From contig JAFXZM010000018.1 in assembly GCA_017541275.1 (NCBI GenBank), positions 1 through 39,008 of the forward strand: 39,008 bases of DNA, read 5' to 3'. The DNA comes from Oscillospiraceae bacterium (GTDB lineage: Bacteria > Bacillota > Clostridia > Oscillospirales > Ruminococcaceae). Under the pieces are notes generated by a model. That model searched no databases. It saw nothing but the letters and a program-made list of their open reading frames with translations, and was not told the DNA's origin. A program made the translations under genes and the position numbers. The stretch's first letter is position 1; every line of letters begins with the position of its first letter. Positions 1-8,779 of this stretch are shown in pieces.

Positions 1-80
1 CACTGATCGCAGAGTTTTCGTTCGCCTGACCAAAAGGAACAGGTTGCACAGTAGCCGGAATTGCAGGGGAACTGATACAT
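1..80 (-). CDS. Partial Cys-rich small protein (N-terminus only)
   Basis: Only the first 26 codons lie in the window; the gene runs off the left edge. The ATG at 80 is preceded by a strong ribosome site (GGGAGG, about 7 nt away) and an extended -10 promoter further upstream. The visible peptide has Cys at residues 6, 11, 14 and 24, a spacing that could bind metal. I do not recognise the family and no function can be assigned from this fragment. Confidence 0.6.
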   Translation of the reverse strand, partial: MYQFPCNSGYCATCSFWSGERKLCDQ

Positions 81-136
81 ATACGTACCTCCCTATAAAT
101 GGCTGAACTCCGATCACAGTGTTCTTTAATATCTGT

Positions 137-145
137 ATTATACCA
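137..145 (-). promoter_or_regulatory. Extended -10 promoter for the partial Cys-rich gene
   Basis: Read on the minus strand this is TGGTATAAT, a TGn-extended -10 element about 60 nt upstream of the ATG at 80. No good -35 is seen at 17 bp, which fits an extended -10 promoter. Confidence 0.55.
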
Positions 146-297
146 TAAACACTGCGGCTCGCAGCAATAAAATGTGAAATGTGATTATATTTATGCAATC
201 TGCACAAAACAACGGCCGCCGAAATGTGCAAGATGCAGAATACAATCTTCAAATTGCCGGCTTGACATCGATCTTTCGCCGGCAGGATAAAATAAAA

Positions 298-1701
298 TTA
301 CTGTCCCGTGGAATCGTCTTTCTTTGCTGTTGAGCACACGGTATTATAGATACTACTGGCAACTGCCGGCGCAATGGTTTCTATAATGCTTGAGTACCAG
401 TGCGCATCATAATATAGATACTTTCGATACTTTTCGTTGAGAGCGAAAACCACACAGCTATCTCCTTCCTTGGGGGGCGGATTAATTAGGTTGATTGATT
501 CCACATCGGGAATCCTCATATCGAATGCGTCAAAATAAAAGTAAAGATCCATAATGCCTGCGGTTGTTAGAAACCTCACATTCGGGACGGTGGCTGTTGG
601 ATCCTGACTCAGATACTCACTCTTAATGGTCCAATATTCGAGGCTTTCTAAGGAATCATTACCTATTGACGGCATATCGAATTTTCCCATGAAGCCTTCG
701 ACAATTCGACAGATATCATCATACTCTGCTATGCTGAGCTGTTTGGCTGTTGTTACCCCCTCATGAGCAAGATTCCGGATCATTTGAATGATCTCTTCCG
801 GAGCCGGATCATCCTGACAGATCATATCGGAATACTTTTTGTCTGAAGGATAACAATGAATAGAAACATCAATACTGCCGTTGATATCGAACATTTCGCC
901 ACGGGTAAAGTGAAGAAAGAATTTTTGGCTGTGAAGTTCGATCATGTGTTTTATCACATATAATCCGTCTCGGTGTGGTGCACTGATCTCCTCAAAGCAG
1001 TCGTTATATAAATTGACCATAATATCTCGTAGCTGCGCATATTCTTCTTCGCAGTCATTCGTTTTGATCCGGAAACTGTAAGGCTGCTTCGTAAGCCAGC
1101 CAATTTTCTGGATCATTTGAATAACCTCTTCCGGAGCCGGATCGTCCTGGCAGATCAAATCGAAATACGCTCTGTATGAATTATCGCAGTAAAGAGTAAC
1201 ATCAATATTGCCGTTGATGTCAAACATTTCGCCGCGGGTAAAGCGAAGAACGATCTTCCTGTCGTGAAGCACGATCATGTGTTCGATAACACACGATTTG
1301 GATGAATACGCTGCGCTGATCTCCTGATAACAGTCATGATACACATTGAGCAGAATTTCTCGGATCTGCTCAAATTCTTCTTCGCAGTCATTTGTCGTAA
1401 TGCGGAAATAATACGGCAGTTTTGTAAGCCAGGCAAGCTGAAACAGCATTTGAATGATCTCTTTCGTATCGTCTGTTCTCGGGTCGAAGCTTGTTTCTAG
1501 TAATTCGTCAACATCACGGCGGTAGATTTCCACATGAAAACGATGAGGACTAAGTCGAACCTGCCTGGAAAACGAGATTTCGATGCTCTTGTGATTGAGT
1601 TCGATGATTTGGAGTTCTGTTCCTTCGTTCCAGAACTGCTCAAACGCGGTAAGGAATACTCTGTTGATTTCGATCCACTCTTCCTGAGAAAAATAAAACA
1701 T
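298..1701 (-). CDS. Repeat-containing protein of unknown function (467 aa)
   Basis: I do not recognise this family. The start is well supported: ATAAGGAGG lies 7 nt before the ATG at 1701. The protein has no signal peptide or clear membrane segment and looks cytosolic. Residues 91-201 and 202-312 are two tandem repeats of exactly 111 residues. Both share WLTK, TNDCEEE, FTRGEMFDING and CQDDPAPEE; a more divergent, partial copy may occupy residues 12-90. The remaining 155 residues are not repetitive. It is acidic, rich in Cys and aromatic residues, and AT-richer than the rest of the window. The repeats suggest recent internal duplication. It sits in an accessory segment beside a decayed gene and another unknown protein. 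A binding or immunity-type role is possible, but nothing in the sequence proves it. Confidence 0.75.
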   Translation of the reverse strand: MFYFSQEEWIEINRVFLTAFEQFWNEGTELQIIELNHKSIEISFSRQVRLSPHRFHVEIYRRDVDELLETSFDPRTDDTKEIIQMLFQLAWLTKLPYYFRITTNDCEEEFEQIREILLNVYHDCYQEISAAYSSKSCVIEHMIVLHDRKIVLRFTRGEMFDINGNIDVTLYCDNSYRAYFDLICQDDPAPEEVIQMIQKIGWLTKQPYSFRIKTNDCEEEYAQLRDIMVNLYNDCFEEISAPHRDGLYVIKHMIELHSQKFFLHFTRGEMFDINGSIDVSIHCYPSDKKYSDMICQDDPAPEEIIQMIRNLAHEGVTTAKQLSIAEYDDICRIVEGFMGKFDMPSIGNDSLESLEYWTIKSEYLSQDPTATVPNVRFLTTAGIMDLYFYFDAFDMRIPDVESINLINPPPKEGDSCVVFALNEKYRKYLYYDAHWYSSIIETIAPAVASSIYNTVCSTAKKDDSTGQ

Positions 1702-1761
1702 ACCGTTACCTCCTTATAGCACGGACGACTCTTCTGAAATGGCTCTTTCCACTGTATGCCA

Positions 1762-1770
1762 ATTATAGCA
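1762..1770 (-). promoter_or_regulatory. Extended -10 promoter for the 467-aa repeat protein
   Basis: The minus strand reads TGCTATAAT about 60 nt upstream of the ATG at 1701. The region upstream is T-rich with no clear consensus -35. Confidence 0.6.
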
Positions 1771-1870
1771 TACGGTATAGAGCAAAAAACACCCATGTCT
1801 GTAACATTTCTTCCTGAATTGAAGTAGATTTACAGCCTGTGCTGGTATTACTCGTATAAAAGTTTCCTCT

Positions 1871-2472
1871 TTATAAATCGTAATTGTTGCGGATATCCTC
1901 GATAAGAAGAACTATTCTATCAGGATACAAGAATTGATAGAGTTCGCTGAACATCTCCTCAAATGGCTTACCAATCTCGACAGTACGCTCAAATGAAGGC
2001 GTTCTTCCTGAATGAGAGCGAACACTCAAGGAAGCAGATTACTGTTTTTCTCGTAAATCACCTTTGTCGAGTATTCCTCGCCAAGTTCCGGAATCTCCTT
2101 ATTGACACCGTAAAAGCTATAATCAGCAGTACCTTCCTGTACAGCTTTATCCAATAAAACTGTAATCTCTTTTTGGATTTTGTCGAACTTCGGATCAAAG
2201 TGTTTCTTATTATAAATCGCCTTTGCCTCTTGGGGAAACAATGCTATGAATAGATCGACAGCAAATATTTCCTCAAAATAATTCCTCCCTGAAACCGGAC
2301 GGGTAAAACTTTGATTGTAGTCAATATCATGTAAATTGATACGAACTTTGTCAAGCCCAGAAGAAACTGCTATAATTTGCGCGGCATATTGACTATAATC
2401 TGTCCGAAAACGGAAGCTGTATATTCCGATATCGCTCTTGAACGCTTCGTTGACAGCTTTGAGAAATAAAGA
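1871..2472 (-). pseudogene. Decayed gene remnant, two frames, no start codon
   Basis: Directly after the TAA that ends the 225-aa gene (2473-2475), the same minus-strand frame stays open for 148 codons (2472-2026). It has protein-like composition (examples: AVNEAFKSDIG, HFDPKFDKIQKEI) but no ATG and no ribosome site at its head. Near its TGA (2026-2028) a second frame takes over and runs to a TAA at 1871-1873, ending PFEEMFSELYQF...LLIEDIRNNYDL. The simplest reading is one former gene that lost its 5' end and then gained a frameshift. A readthrough extension of the upstream protein is an alternative. I do not recognise the family. Confidence 0.6.
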
Positions 2473-3150
2473 TTATATCTGATGAAAGTCGGAAGCATCG
2501 TATTGAGTTTGCGGATAAAACCTGTTTATTCCTTCTCTTTCTTTTACTTGTAATGCCTCTTCGCGGTCGCAGAATTCGCAATACATATTCCAGACGAGAT
2601 CAGGGGTATTTGTGGCTTCGCTTAAATGAAAGGCTTCGTCGGTATACTCAAAGTGTATATAAAAATGAACCTGTTTGAAATCGTCTGAAAATTCGGTGAT
2701 CAGTAAAACGTATCTTCCGATTTCGTCGCTTGGATCATAATGATCGTCAAATGTTTCCGGATAACAGCAAATGAAGAATTGTCGTTTTTGTTCGATTGAA
2801 TCGGTCACAATGTCGCTGTTCGTTTCCAAGCGGCTGTACCAGTATGACGCAAACGAAGTTATAGTAAGAATGCTTCGGTCAGAACAGCCAAGAAAAACAG
2901 AGATTTTTCTGTCCGCTTCTTCCCAATCCTCACTTTTATCAATATTTGGGATGAGGTGGTTATCGTGTATGGGGTCGTAAAAGAATGTAACAATATGTGA
3001 AGCGGTTGCTATGTCCATCGCAGCAATGCATTCCCTGTTGTCAACGATAAACTTACAGCAGGCAAGTTTTTCGTCTGAAGCATTTGCCCGCTCGAAAAGA
3101 TCATCGAACATGGACGCAACTGAATTGATGTTACGGGTATTATTTTCCAT
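2473..3150 (-). CDS. Hypothetical protein, 225 aa
   Basis: The start is set at ATG 3150 because AGGAGG lies just upstream; a longer frame back to 3288 has no ribosome site and would cross promoter-like sequence. The product is an acidic cytosolic protein rich in Asp, Glu, Phe and Tyr, with no signal peptide, membrane helix or motif that I can name. The Cys pairs near residues 31-32 and 128-129 are not arranged as a metal site. It is AT-rich like its neighbours in 1-4500. It is immediately followed, in the same frame after a TAA, by a 148-codon open remnant, so the present C-terminus may result from a nonsense mutation or fusion. Function unknown. Confidence 0.65.
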   Translation of the reverse strand: MENNTRNINSVASMFDDLFERANASDEKLACCKFIVDNRECIAAMDIATASHIVTFFYDPIHDNHLIPNIDKSEDWEEADRKISVFLGCSDRSILTITSFASYWYSRLETNSDIVTDSIEQKRQFFICCYPETFDDHYDPSDEIGRYVLLITEFSDDFKQVHFYIHFEYTDEAFHLSEATNTPDLVWNMYCEFCDREEALQVKEREGINRFYPQTQYDASDFHQI

Positions 3151-3195
3151 ATAAGTACCTCCTGACCATAAAAACGGCTTCCTGTTTACGGTTCC

Positions 3196-3204
3196 ATCAT
3201 AGCA
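3196..3204 (-). promoter_or_regulatory. Extended -10 element (proximal) for the 225-aa gene
   Basis: The minus strand reads TGCTATGAT about 46 nt upstream of the ATG at 3150. Confidence 0.45.
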
Positions 3205-3335
3205 TAAAAGAACTGCAATTCCGAAGATGTGATCGGAAAATGGAAAAATCTCCCTTATGCACAAAATAGCAACACTAAAAATGTGCATAATGCCAATACC
3301 TTTATCCTTAGTATTCGATATCCGTATTTGTCTAT

Positions 3336-3344
3336 ATTATAGCA
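3336..3344 (-). promoter_or_regulatory. Extended -10 element (distal) upstream of the 225-aa gene
   Basis: The minus strand reads TGCTATAAT, a strong extended -10. It lies about 190 nt from the start codon, so it would give a long leader or serve a small transcript. Confidence 0.4.
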
Positions 3345-3371
3345 CAAGGCACTGGTCAAAAAGTGAACATA

Positions 3372-3403
3372 TAAAAACAGCATGGGACATCTTCGCCCCA
3401 TGC
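3372..3403 (-). terminator. Intrinsic terminator after the WYL regulator gene
   Basis: Minus strand: stem GCATGGG / CCCATGC followed by TGTTTTTATA, about 28 nt beyond the stop of the gene at 3431. Confidence 0.75.
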
Positions 3404-3430
3404 CATTTCCGACATATCATCAGACTACCG

Positions 3431-4459
3431 TTATTCGGTTTCATATTTATTGAGCGCACTACGAAGCGTTTCCGCAATCTGTTCTCGCAGGCTCTGCGGC
3501 GTCAACACCTCAACTGCATCTGAAAACTGTACTGCCCACAGCCGCATATCGTTTTCGCTCGCGTAAACGTGCACAAGAATCATATCATCCGGCTTCTGCT
3601 CAATTTGCAGATCAGTGCCAAAGCTGTCCACAATATCGTTCATCATGTTCTGATTGCAGCGGAAGGTGATATGTCTTCTCTCTCCGCTCCAGAGATTCGG
3701 GTGTGCTTTGACGTATTCGGAAAGCTGCAAGCCATTCTCAAAGCCACGCAATTTCCGAATTTTTCTCGCCGATTTATCCGTAACGCTGCTGTCTGTAATG
3801 CGGTCAATGCGGAAATGCGTCAGATCATCATACTGATCCAGATTGCAGATCAGATACTGATGCCCGTTTTTTGCAATGATCTGGTACGGACTGACAGTAT
3901 ACCTCCGCGGATTGCCGTCAGCGTTTTCTTTCGGATACAGCTCACAGTCAATGCCGGTGTCACAGTATTGAAACGAAAGCTGCCGGCTGTTTGCAATTGC
4001 CTGACGGATGTTTTCAATCGTGTAGAGGATTGCTCCGTTTACCGGGCGATCATAGATATTCATGTCAATTTTAGTAGTAACTGACTGGAAATGCTTGCTG
4101 GTCAGCGCTTCAATCTTTTGAATCAGCTCGGAACGGTGCCGCTGAGACAGTCCATCAGCAAACAGAACACTGTCAATCAGCAGAGACAGCTCACCGTATT
4201 CAAATTCGTGAGAATAATACCAATTTGATTGAACATTATCTTTTACGTTTTCAGCTTTAAGCTGATAGATCGGAAACTCGAGCTCGATCAGCTTCTCTAT
4301 GTTCCGTTTGACAGTTTTGCGGTCAACTGTCATATCGAATTCGGATTGCATCAATCTTACGATCTGCTGCTGTGTCAGAGTGTGGTATGAATCTGAATGC
4401 TTTTTCAGGATTTCCAAAATGCAGACGATGTGCTTTCTGTTAGGTGTATTGTTCGCCAT
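3431..4459 (-). CDS. WYL-domain transcriptional regulator
   Basis: A 342-aa DNA-binding regulator. Residues about 1-65 form a winged helix-turn-helix of the DeoR/HTH_11 type. A WYL domain follows around residues 135-230, with the typical stretch GHQYLICNLDQYDD and the FRIDRI motif; a WCX-like C-terminal extension runs to the end. WYL domains usually bind ligands, often nucleic-acid or nucleotide signals, and such proteins often control defence or DNA-damage genes. A GAGGTGA ribosome site supports ATG 4459, and a consensus promoter lies just upstream. The gene is flanked by accessory genes of unknown function, so it may regulate them, but no shared operator is visible. Family assignment is firm; the target is unknown. 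Confidence 0.88.
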   Translation of the reverse strand: MANNTPNRKHIVCILEILKKHSDSYHTLTQQQIVRLMQSEFDMTVDRKTVKRNIEKLIELEFPIYQLKAENVKDNVQSNWYYSHEFEYGELSLLIDSVLFADGLSQRHRSELIQKIEALTSKHFQSVTTKIDMNIYDRPVNGAILYTIENIRQAIANSRQLSFQYCDTGIDCELYPKENADGNPRRYTVSPYQIIAKNGHQYLICNLDQYDDLTHFRIDRITDSSVTDKSARKIRKLRGFENGLQLSEYVKAHPNLWSGERRHITFRCNQNMMNDIVDSFGTDLQIEQKPDDMILVHVYASENDMRLWAVQFSDAVEVLTPQSLREQIAETLRSALNKYETE

Positions 4460-4488
4460 GGCAGTTCACCTCACGATAGTATATCACC

Positions 4489-4517
4489 ATTATACACGAT
4501 ATTTTCAGGCATTTCAA
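4489..4517 (-). promoter_or_regulatory. Sigma-A promoter for the WYL regulator
   Basis: Minus strand TTGAAA (4512-4517), 17-bp spacer, TATAAT (4489-4494), about 30 nt upstream of the start codon. Confidence 0.8.
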
Positions 4518-4650
4518 GTGCATCATGCAGATTAGGCTGTAGGGATACTATATTATTTTATATTAAGCAAGATCATCATAGTGAGGATTGCCGAATCACT
4601 GCGAAATTCTCAAAATCTTCTCCGTAGTGTCCAAGCCGGGCATATAAACG

Positions 4651-4690
4651 AAATACGCTGTCTTCCGTGATTTCGGAAAACAGCGTATTT
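4651..4690 (-). terminator. Terminator downstream of the tRNA-Ser/tRNA-Ala pair
   Basis: An 11-bp stem (AAATACGCTGT with ACAGCGTATTT) encloses a second TTCCG/CGGAA stem. The T-rich outer arms let it act in both directions. It lies 15 nt beyond tRNA-Ala. Confidence 0.75.
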
Positions 4691-4704
4691 TCGTGAATTT
4701 CATA

Positions 4705-4780
4705 TGGTGGAGCATACGGGATTCGAACCCGTGACCCCCACACTGCCAGTGTGGTGCGCTCCCAGCTGCGCTAATGCCCC
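4705..4780 (-). tRNA. tRNA-Ala (GGC)
   Basis: The minus strand folds as a complete cloverleaf: acceptor GGGGCAT/ATGCTCC, D-stem GCGC/GCGC, anticodon stem CCACA/TGTGG with loop CTGGCAG (anticodon GGC), and T-arm ACGGG-TTCGAAT-CCCGT. Discriminator A is followed by an encoded CCA. It is cotranscribed with tRNA-Ser from the promoter at 4925-4953. Confidence 0.95.
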
Positions 4781-4785
4781 GGAAA

Positions 4786-4876
4786 TGGCGGAGATGGTGG
4801 GATTCGAACCCACGGGACGTTTTACCGCCCAAACGATTTCGAGTCGTTCTCGTTATGACCACTTCGATACATCTCC
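4786..4876 (-). tRNA. tRNA-Ser (CGA)
   Basis: Minus-strand class II tRNA with acceptor GGAGATG/CATCTCC, anticodon stem AACGA/TCGTT and loop CTCGAAA (anticodon CGA, reading UCG). The long variable arm is diagnostic of tRNA-Ser. Discriminator G is followed by an encoded CCA. Confidence 0.95.
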
Positions 4877-4924
4877 GAATGCGGTTGAGCGAAACCCAAG
4901 GTAAGATTTCCCGCCAGCCATATT

Positions 4925-4953
4925 AGTATAGCATATTCCGGAAAAAAAATCAA
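4925..4953 (-). promoter_or_regulatory. Promoter for the tRNA-Ser/tRNA-Ala operon
   Basis: Minus strand TTGATT (4948-4953), 17-bp spacer, TATACT (4925-4930) preceded by TGC. It lies about 50 nt upstream of tRNA-Ser. Confidence 0.75.
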
Positions 4954-5045
4954 GACCTTTTTGAAAAAAACTTGAATTTTTTGCGGAACGGGCAGGGGCA
5001 GAACGGAGAACAGCGGTATAATCGGCGAAAAAACGGGAAAATCCA

Positions 5046-5074
5046 TTGACAAAGCACATAAAACATGGTATGAT
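5046..5074 (+). promoter_or_regulatory. Sigma-A promoter for radC-uvrB
   Basis: TTGACA (5046-5051), 17-bp spacer ending TGG, TATGAT (5069-5074), 58 nt upstream of the radC start. Confidence 0.85.
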
Positions 5075-5132
5075 ATGAGACAGAAAGAACGTGGTTTGCG
5101 CACACAGGCGCCTGCTGACAGGAGAACAGAAT

Positions 5133-5852
5133 ATGAAAAAGGAACAGGAAAACAACCGGGAGCCGAAAAAAACGAAGCCGGTGCATGAGGGTCACAGGGC
5201 CCGGATGCGTGAACGCTATCTGAAGACCGGCCTGAACGGCTTTCAGGCGCATGAAATGCTGGAGATGCTGCTGTTTTATGCGATCCCGCGGAAGGATACG
5301 AATGCGCTTGCGCATAGTCTGCTCGATCGGTTTGGTTCGCTGGAACGGGTATTTGCGGCTGAGCCGCATCTGCTGAAGGCGATTCCGGGGATGAACGGGA
5401 ACGCCGTAGTACTGTTCCGCATGCTGCGCGACCTGTATCATCATCAGATCATAGACAGTCAGCTTCATACCCCGCTTGGCTCAGGGCAGCTTGCGGGTGC
5501 TTTTTTTTCCCGGCTGTACCAATATGAGCAGCGCGAAATCATCCGTGCGGCATTTCTTGACGATCAGCTTCGGCTGCTGAATTGTGTCGTTGTGGACGAA
5601 GGGCATCCGACGGCCTCGGAGCTGTATATCCGGCAGCTTACGGATGAGGCGGTTCAGTCTTCGGGCAATCTGCTGATTCTTGCGCACAATCACCCGCAAG
5701 GCCGGCTGGCTGCCTCTGCGAAGGATATCAGTGCGACGCGCCTTCTGGCAGCGGGCTTGCGGCGCAGCGGCATCAGCATGGTCGATCATATTATTCTTGC
5801 CGGCGGGGAATTCATCTCGCTGCGTGAAAAAGGCGTTTTTATCGGTGTGTAA
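5133..5852 (+). CDS. radC: RadC-family JAB/MPN domain protein
   Basis: A 239-aa member of the RadC (UPF0758) family. The start at 5133 is chosen because AGGAGA precedes it; an earlier in-frame start at 5091 has no ribosome site. Residues about 25-105 form the N-terminal helical HhH-like region. The C-terminal JAB1/MPN metalloprotease-like domain carries H185-N-H187-P-x-G and D198, the HxH-x10-D zinc site of RadC proteins. Despite the historic name, a DNA-repair role is not well established for the family. Here it lies 24 bp upstream of uvrB and probably shares its promoter, which keeps a repair link plausible. Confidence 0.9.
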   Translation: MKKEQENNREPKKTKPVHEGHRARMRERYLKTGLNGFQAHEMLEMLLFYAIPRKDTNALAHSLLDRFGSLERVFAAEPHLLKAIPGMNGNAVVLFRMLRDLYHHQIIDSQLHTPLGSGQLAGAFFSRLYQYEQREIIRAAFLDDQLRLLNCVVVDEGHPTASELYIRQLTDEAVQSSGNLLILAHNHPQGRLAASAKDISATRLLAAGLRRSGISMVDHIILAGGEFISLREKGVFIGV

Positions 5853-5876
5853 TAATTCTTTCCGGAGGTTCGGTTT

Positions 5877-7838
5877 ATGGAACAAATCCCGTTCCGGCTG
5901 CATGCGCCCTATGCGGCAGCCGGCGATCAGCCCAAAGCGATCCGGCAGCTCATAGAGGGATATGAGACCGGAAAAAAGCAGCAGGTTCTGCTCGGTGTCA
6001 CCGGCTCCGGCAAAACCTTTACCATGGCAAATCTGATTGCCGCCCGCAATAAGCCGACACTTGTGCTGGCACATAATAAAATTCTCGCCGCGCAGCTCTG
6101 TTCAGAATTCAAAGAATTCTTTCCGGAGAACGCGGTTGAATATTTCGTATCATATTATGATTATTACCAGCCGGAGGCATATATTCCCAGCACAGACAGC
6201 TATATCGAAAAGGATTCGGCGATCAATGACGAGATCGACCGGCTGCGGCATTCGGCGACGATGTCGTTGGCTGAGCGGCGCGATGTCATCATCGTGTCTT
6301 CGGTTTCGTGCATTTATTCGCTCGGCTCACCGGAGGAATACCGCGGCATGTCAGTGTCTCTGCGGCCGGGTGCGGAGATGTCCCGCGAAAAGCTGATCGA
6401 GGAGCTGGTGCGCATTCAGTATCAGCGCAATGACATTGCGCTGGAACGCGGCAAATTCCGGGTACACGGCGATGTCATCGACATCTGTCCGGTCAATACG
6501 ACCGAAAATGCTGTGCGCGTGGAGTTTTTCGGAGATGAGATTGACCGCATCAGTGAGATCGCACTGGTGTCCGGTGAAACAGTATCCGTACTGCGCCATG
6601 CAGTGATTTTCCCCGCGAGCCACTATGTTGTAGGGGGCGATCAGCTTGAGGATGCGATTGCCGATCTGGAGGAGGAGCTTGCGGAGCGTGTTGCGTATTT
6701 TCACGCGAATCACCGGCCTTTGGAAGCGGAGCGCATCGCACAGCGCACGCATTATGATATTGAAATGCTGCGTGAGATCGGCATGTGCAGCGGCGTGGAG
6801 AATTACTCCCGCGTACTGGAGCGCAGAGCACCGGGCTCGCGGCCGTTCACGCTGCTCGATCATTTCCCGGAGGATTTCCTGCTGATCGTGGACGAATCGC
6901 ATGTGACGCTGCCGCAGGTCGGCTCGATGTACGCAGGCGACCGCGCACGAAAGGAAACGCTGGTCGAATACGGCTTCCGTCTGCCGAGCGCATTCGATAA
7001 CCGGCCGCTGAATTTCGAGGAATTCAAGGCGAAGATTCATGAAGCGCTGTATGTCAGTGCGACGCCGGGCAAGCTCGAAAAGGAATTCGCACAGCAGGTT
7101 GTCGAGCAGGTCATTCGCCCGACGGGTCTGGTTGACCCGCGGGTCTCGGTCAGGCCGGTCACCGGACAGATCGAAGATCTGCTGTCTGAGATCAACATTC
7201 GCACTGACCGGAACGAACGTGTGCTCATCACAACGCTGACAAAGAAAATGGCGGAGGATCTGACGCAGTTTCTCTCGAATATGAATATCCGCGTGCGGTA
7301 TCTGCACCACGATGTCGATACGGTCGAGCGCATGGAGATCATCCGCGATCTGCGCCTCGGCGAATTCGATGTACTGGTCGGCATCAACCTGCTGCGCGAG
7401 GGTCTTGATCTGCCGGAGGTCTCGCTGGTCGCAATCCTCGATGCAGACAAGGAAGGTTTCCTGCGATCGGAGACCTCGCTGATTCAGACGATCGGACGCG
7501 CAGCGAGAAATGCGCACGGTGAGGTCATCCTGTATGCAGACGAAGTGACCGGCAGCATGGAGCGGGCAATCCGAGAGACCGAACGCCGCCGCAGCCTGCA
7601 AATCGCATATAACGAGGCGCACGGCATCGTCCCGCAGACGATCATCAAGGACGTGCGCGATGTGCTGGAAATATCCACAAAGGAAAAGACGGAAAAGAAG
7701 CTCAGCAAAAAGATGAACCGGCAGGAGCGCGATGCACTCATCAAAGAGCTGACCGAGCAGATGAAGGAAGCGGCCAAGCTGTTGGAATTCGAGCATGCCG
7801 CCTATCTGCGCGACAAGATCCGGGAACTTCAGGGATAA
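5877..7838 (+). CDS. uvrB: Excinuclease ABC subunit B
   Basis: UvrB is the helicase-like damage-verification subunit of nucleotide excision repair; it receives damaged DNA from UvrA and recruits UvrC. The 653-aa length is normal. Walker A is GVTGSGKT at residues 40-47. The beta-hairpin that grips damaged DNA follows ([10 protein letters not shown], near residue 93). Motif II is DESH, the C-terminal helicase motifs are intact (QTIGRAARN), and a UVR domain for UvrC contact ends the protein (about 615-653). GGAGG precedes the start. It is downstream of radC and 15 nt upstream of a membrane-protein gene, so the three likely form one transcript ending at the terminator at 8694. Confidence 0.98.
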   Translation: MEQIPFRLHAPYAAAGDQPKAIRQLIEGYETGKKQQVLLGVTGSGKTFTMANLIAARNKPTLVLAHNKILAAQLCSEFKEFFPENAVEYFVSYYDYYQPEAYIPSTDSYIEKDSAINDEIDRLRHSATMSLAERRDVIIVSSVSCIYSLGSPEEYRGMSVSLRPGAEMSREKLIEELVRIQYQRNDIALERGKFRVHGDVIDICPVNTTENAVRVEFFGDEIDRISEIALVSGETVSVLRHAVIFPASHYVVGGDQLEDAIADLEEELAERVAYFHANHRPLEAERIAQRTHYDIEMLREIGMCSGVENYSRVLERRAPGSRPFTLLDHFPEDFLLIVDESHVTLPQVGSMYAGDRARKETLVEYGFRLPSAFDNRPLNFEEFKAKIHEALYVSATPGKLEKEFAQQVVEQVIRPTGLVDPRVSVRPVTGQIEDLLSEINIRTDRNERVLITTLTKKMAEDLTQFLSNMNIRVRYLHHDVDTVERMEIIRDLRLGEFDVLVGINLLREGLDLPEVSLVAILDADKEGFLRSETSLIQTIGRAARNAHGEVILYADEVTGSMERAIRETERRRSLQIAYNEAHGIVPQTIIKDVRDVLEISTKEKTEKKLSKKMNRQERDALIKELTEQMKEAAKLLEFEHAAYLRDKIRELQG

Positions 7839-7853
7839 CGAAGGAAGCATATA

Positions 7854-8684
7854 ATGATAGAAGCATTCCCCTCCGCCGTTCCGGAAATCGACTTTTCAGC
7901 GGCGACACTTCTTGGTTATTTTCTGACGGGGCTTGTATTTCTGCTGCTGCCGCTTGCGGCCTGTTTCGTGATGTACCGGCTCCGCGCGCTGCGGGTGTTT
8001 CCGGTCATTGCAGGCGCTGTGACCTATTTTCTCGCAGTGCAGATGAACAATCTGACAGTCAATATCATGTTTTCTCCTGCGACAGTTGCAGTCCGCTCTG
8101 TCATAGCAGTCGTCACAGTCGGCATTTTTGAAGAAACCGGCCGCTATCTTGCCATGCGTTTTCCGGTATCGGACGTGAATTGTTCCGCGGCGGCTTTCTG
8201 TTACGGCATCGGGCACGGCGGTCTGGAATGCATCATCCGTGCTGTGCAGACCTTCCGGATTTTTCATTACGGGACACAGTGCAGCAGCGCCGGCGTTTCG
8301 TATTACACCGACGGACATTCCGCAGAGCGTGCGGAGGAGATCGTCAAAACGCTTCAGCGTTATGCGGACAGAAGTCTTCCGCTCAGCCTGATGCATATGC
8401 TGAATGCCGCCGGGAATTTCGGTTTTCACATTGCACTCTCTCTGCTGATCTACAGACGGATGCAGGAAGGACGCGCAAAAAGCGGCGTCATTATCGCGAT
8501 TCTGCTGCATTACGGACTAAACGAGCTGTACAATTCCGCAGCCGTGTTCGTCGGAGACTGGGCGGCGGTCACGGCCGGTCTGCTCTGCACCGGCGGCATC
8601 ATGCTGCTGGTGATGCGGAAGCTCATCGACGGCCGCGGCATCATTGCGGAGATACAGGACATGCAGTATCCCGCTATCGAATGA
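7854..8684 (+). CDS. YhfC-family integral membrane protein (putative intramembrane protease)
   Basis: A 276-aa protein with about seven hydrophobic helices. The motif FEETGRYLAM (EExxR type) in the middle and the following GIGHGGLE are hallmarks of the YhfC group, a relative of the CPBP/PrsW putative glutamic or metallo intramembrane proteases. Substrates of this group are mostly unknown. It starts 15 nt after uvrB and precedes a strong terminator, so it is cotranscribed with a repair gene, perhaps only by chance. Family placement is good; activity is inferred from the conserved Glu and His residues. Confidence 0.8.
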   Translation: MIEAFPSAVPEIDFSAATLLGYFLTGLVFLLLPLAACFVMYRLRALRVFPVIAGAVTYFLAVQMNNLTVNIMFSPATVAVRSVIAVVTVGIFEETGRYLAMRFPVSDVNCSAAAFCYGIGHGGLECIIRAVQTFRIFHYGTQCSSAGVSYYTDGHSAERAEEIVKTLQRYADRSLPLSLMHMLNAAGNFGFHIALSLLIYRRMQEGRAKSGVIIAILLHYGLNELYNSAAVFVGDWAAVTAGLLCTGGIMLLVMRKLIDGRGIIAEIQDMQYPAIE

Positions 8685-8693
8685 TGATAGACT

Positions 8694-8742
8694 AAAAAAT
8701 ACGTATCTTCTGCTATTCTGATGCAGAGGATACGTATTTTTG
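8694..8742 (+). terminator. Intrinsic terminator of the radC-uvrB-yhfC operon
   Basis: A 13-bp stem (AAAAATACGTATC with GATACGTATTTTT) carries an inner TTCTGC/GCAGAG pairing and a T-run. The A/T arms allow termination in both directions. Confidence 0.85.
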
Positions 8743-8779
8743 TTTGACGGGATTGATCGGAAGGGTGCGCAGTGATGCC

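Noticed and set aside
4596-4904. Short ORFs across the tRNA-Ala/tRNA-Ser genes
   Set aside because: They translate tRNA sequence and the terminator; the tRNA cloverleaves explain the region.
6351-7850. 499-codon minus-strand ORF over uvrB
   Set aside because: It is antisense to a fully conserved uvrB. Long shadow frames are common in GC-rich coding DNA, and no ribosome site or family match supports it.
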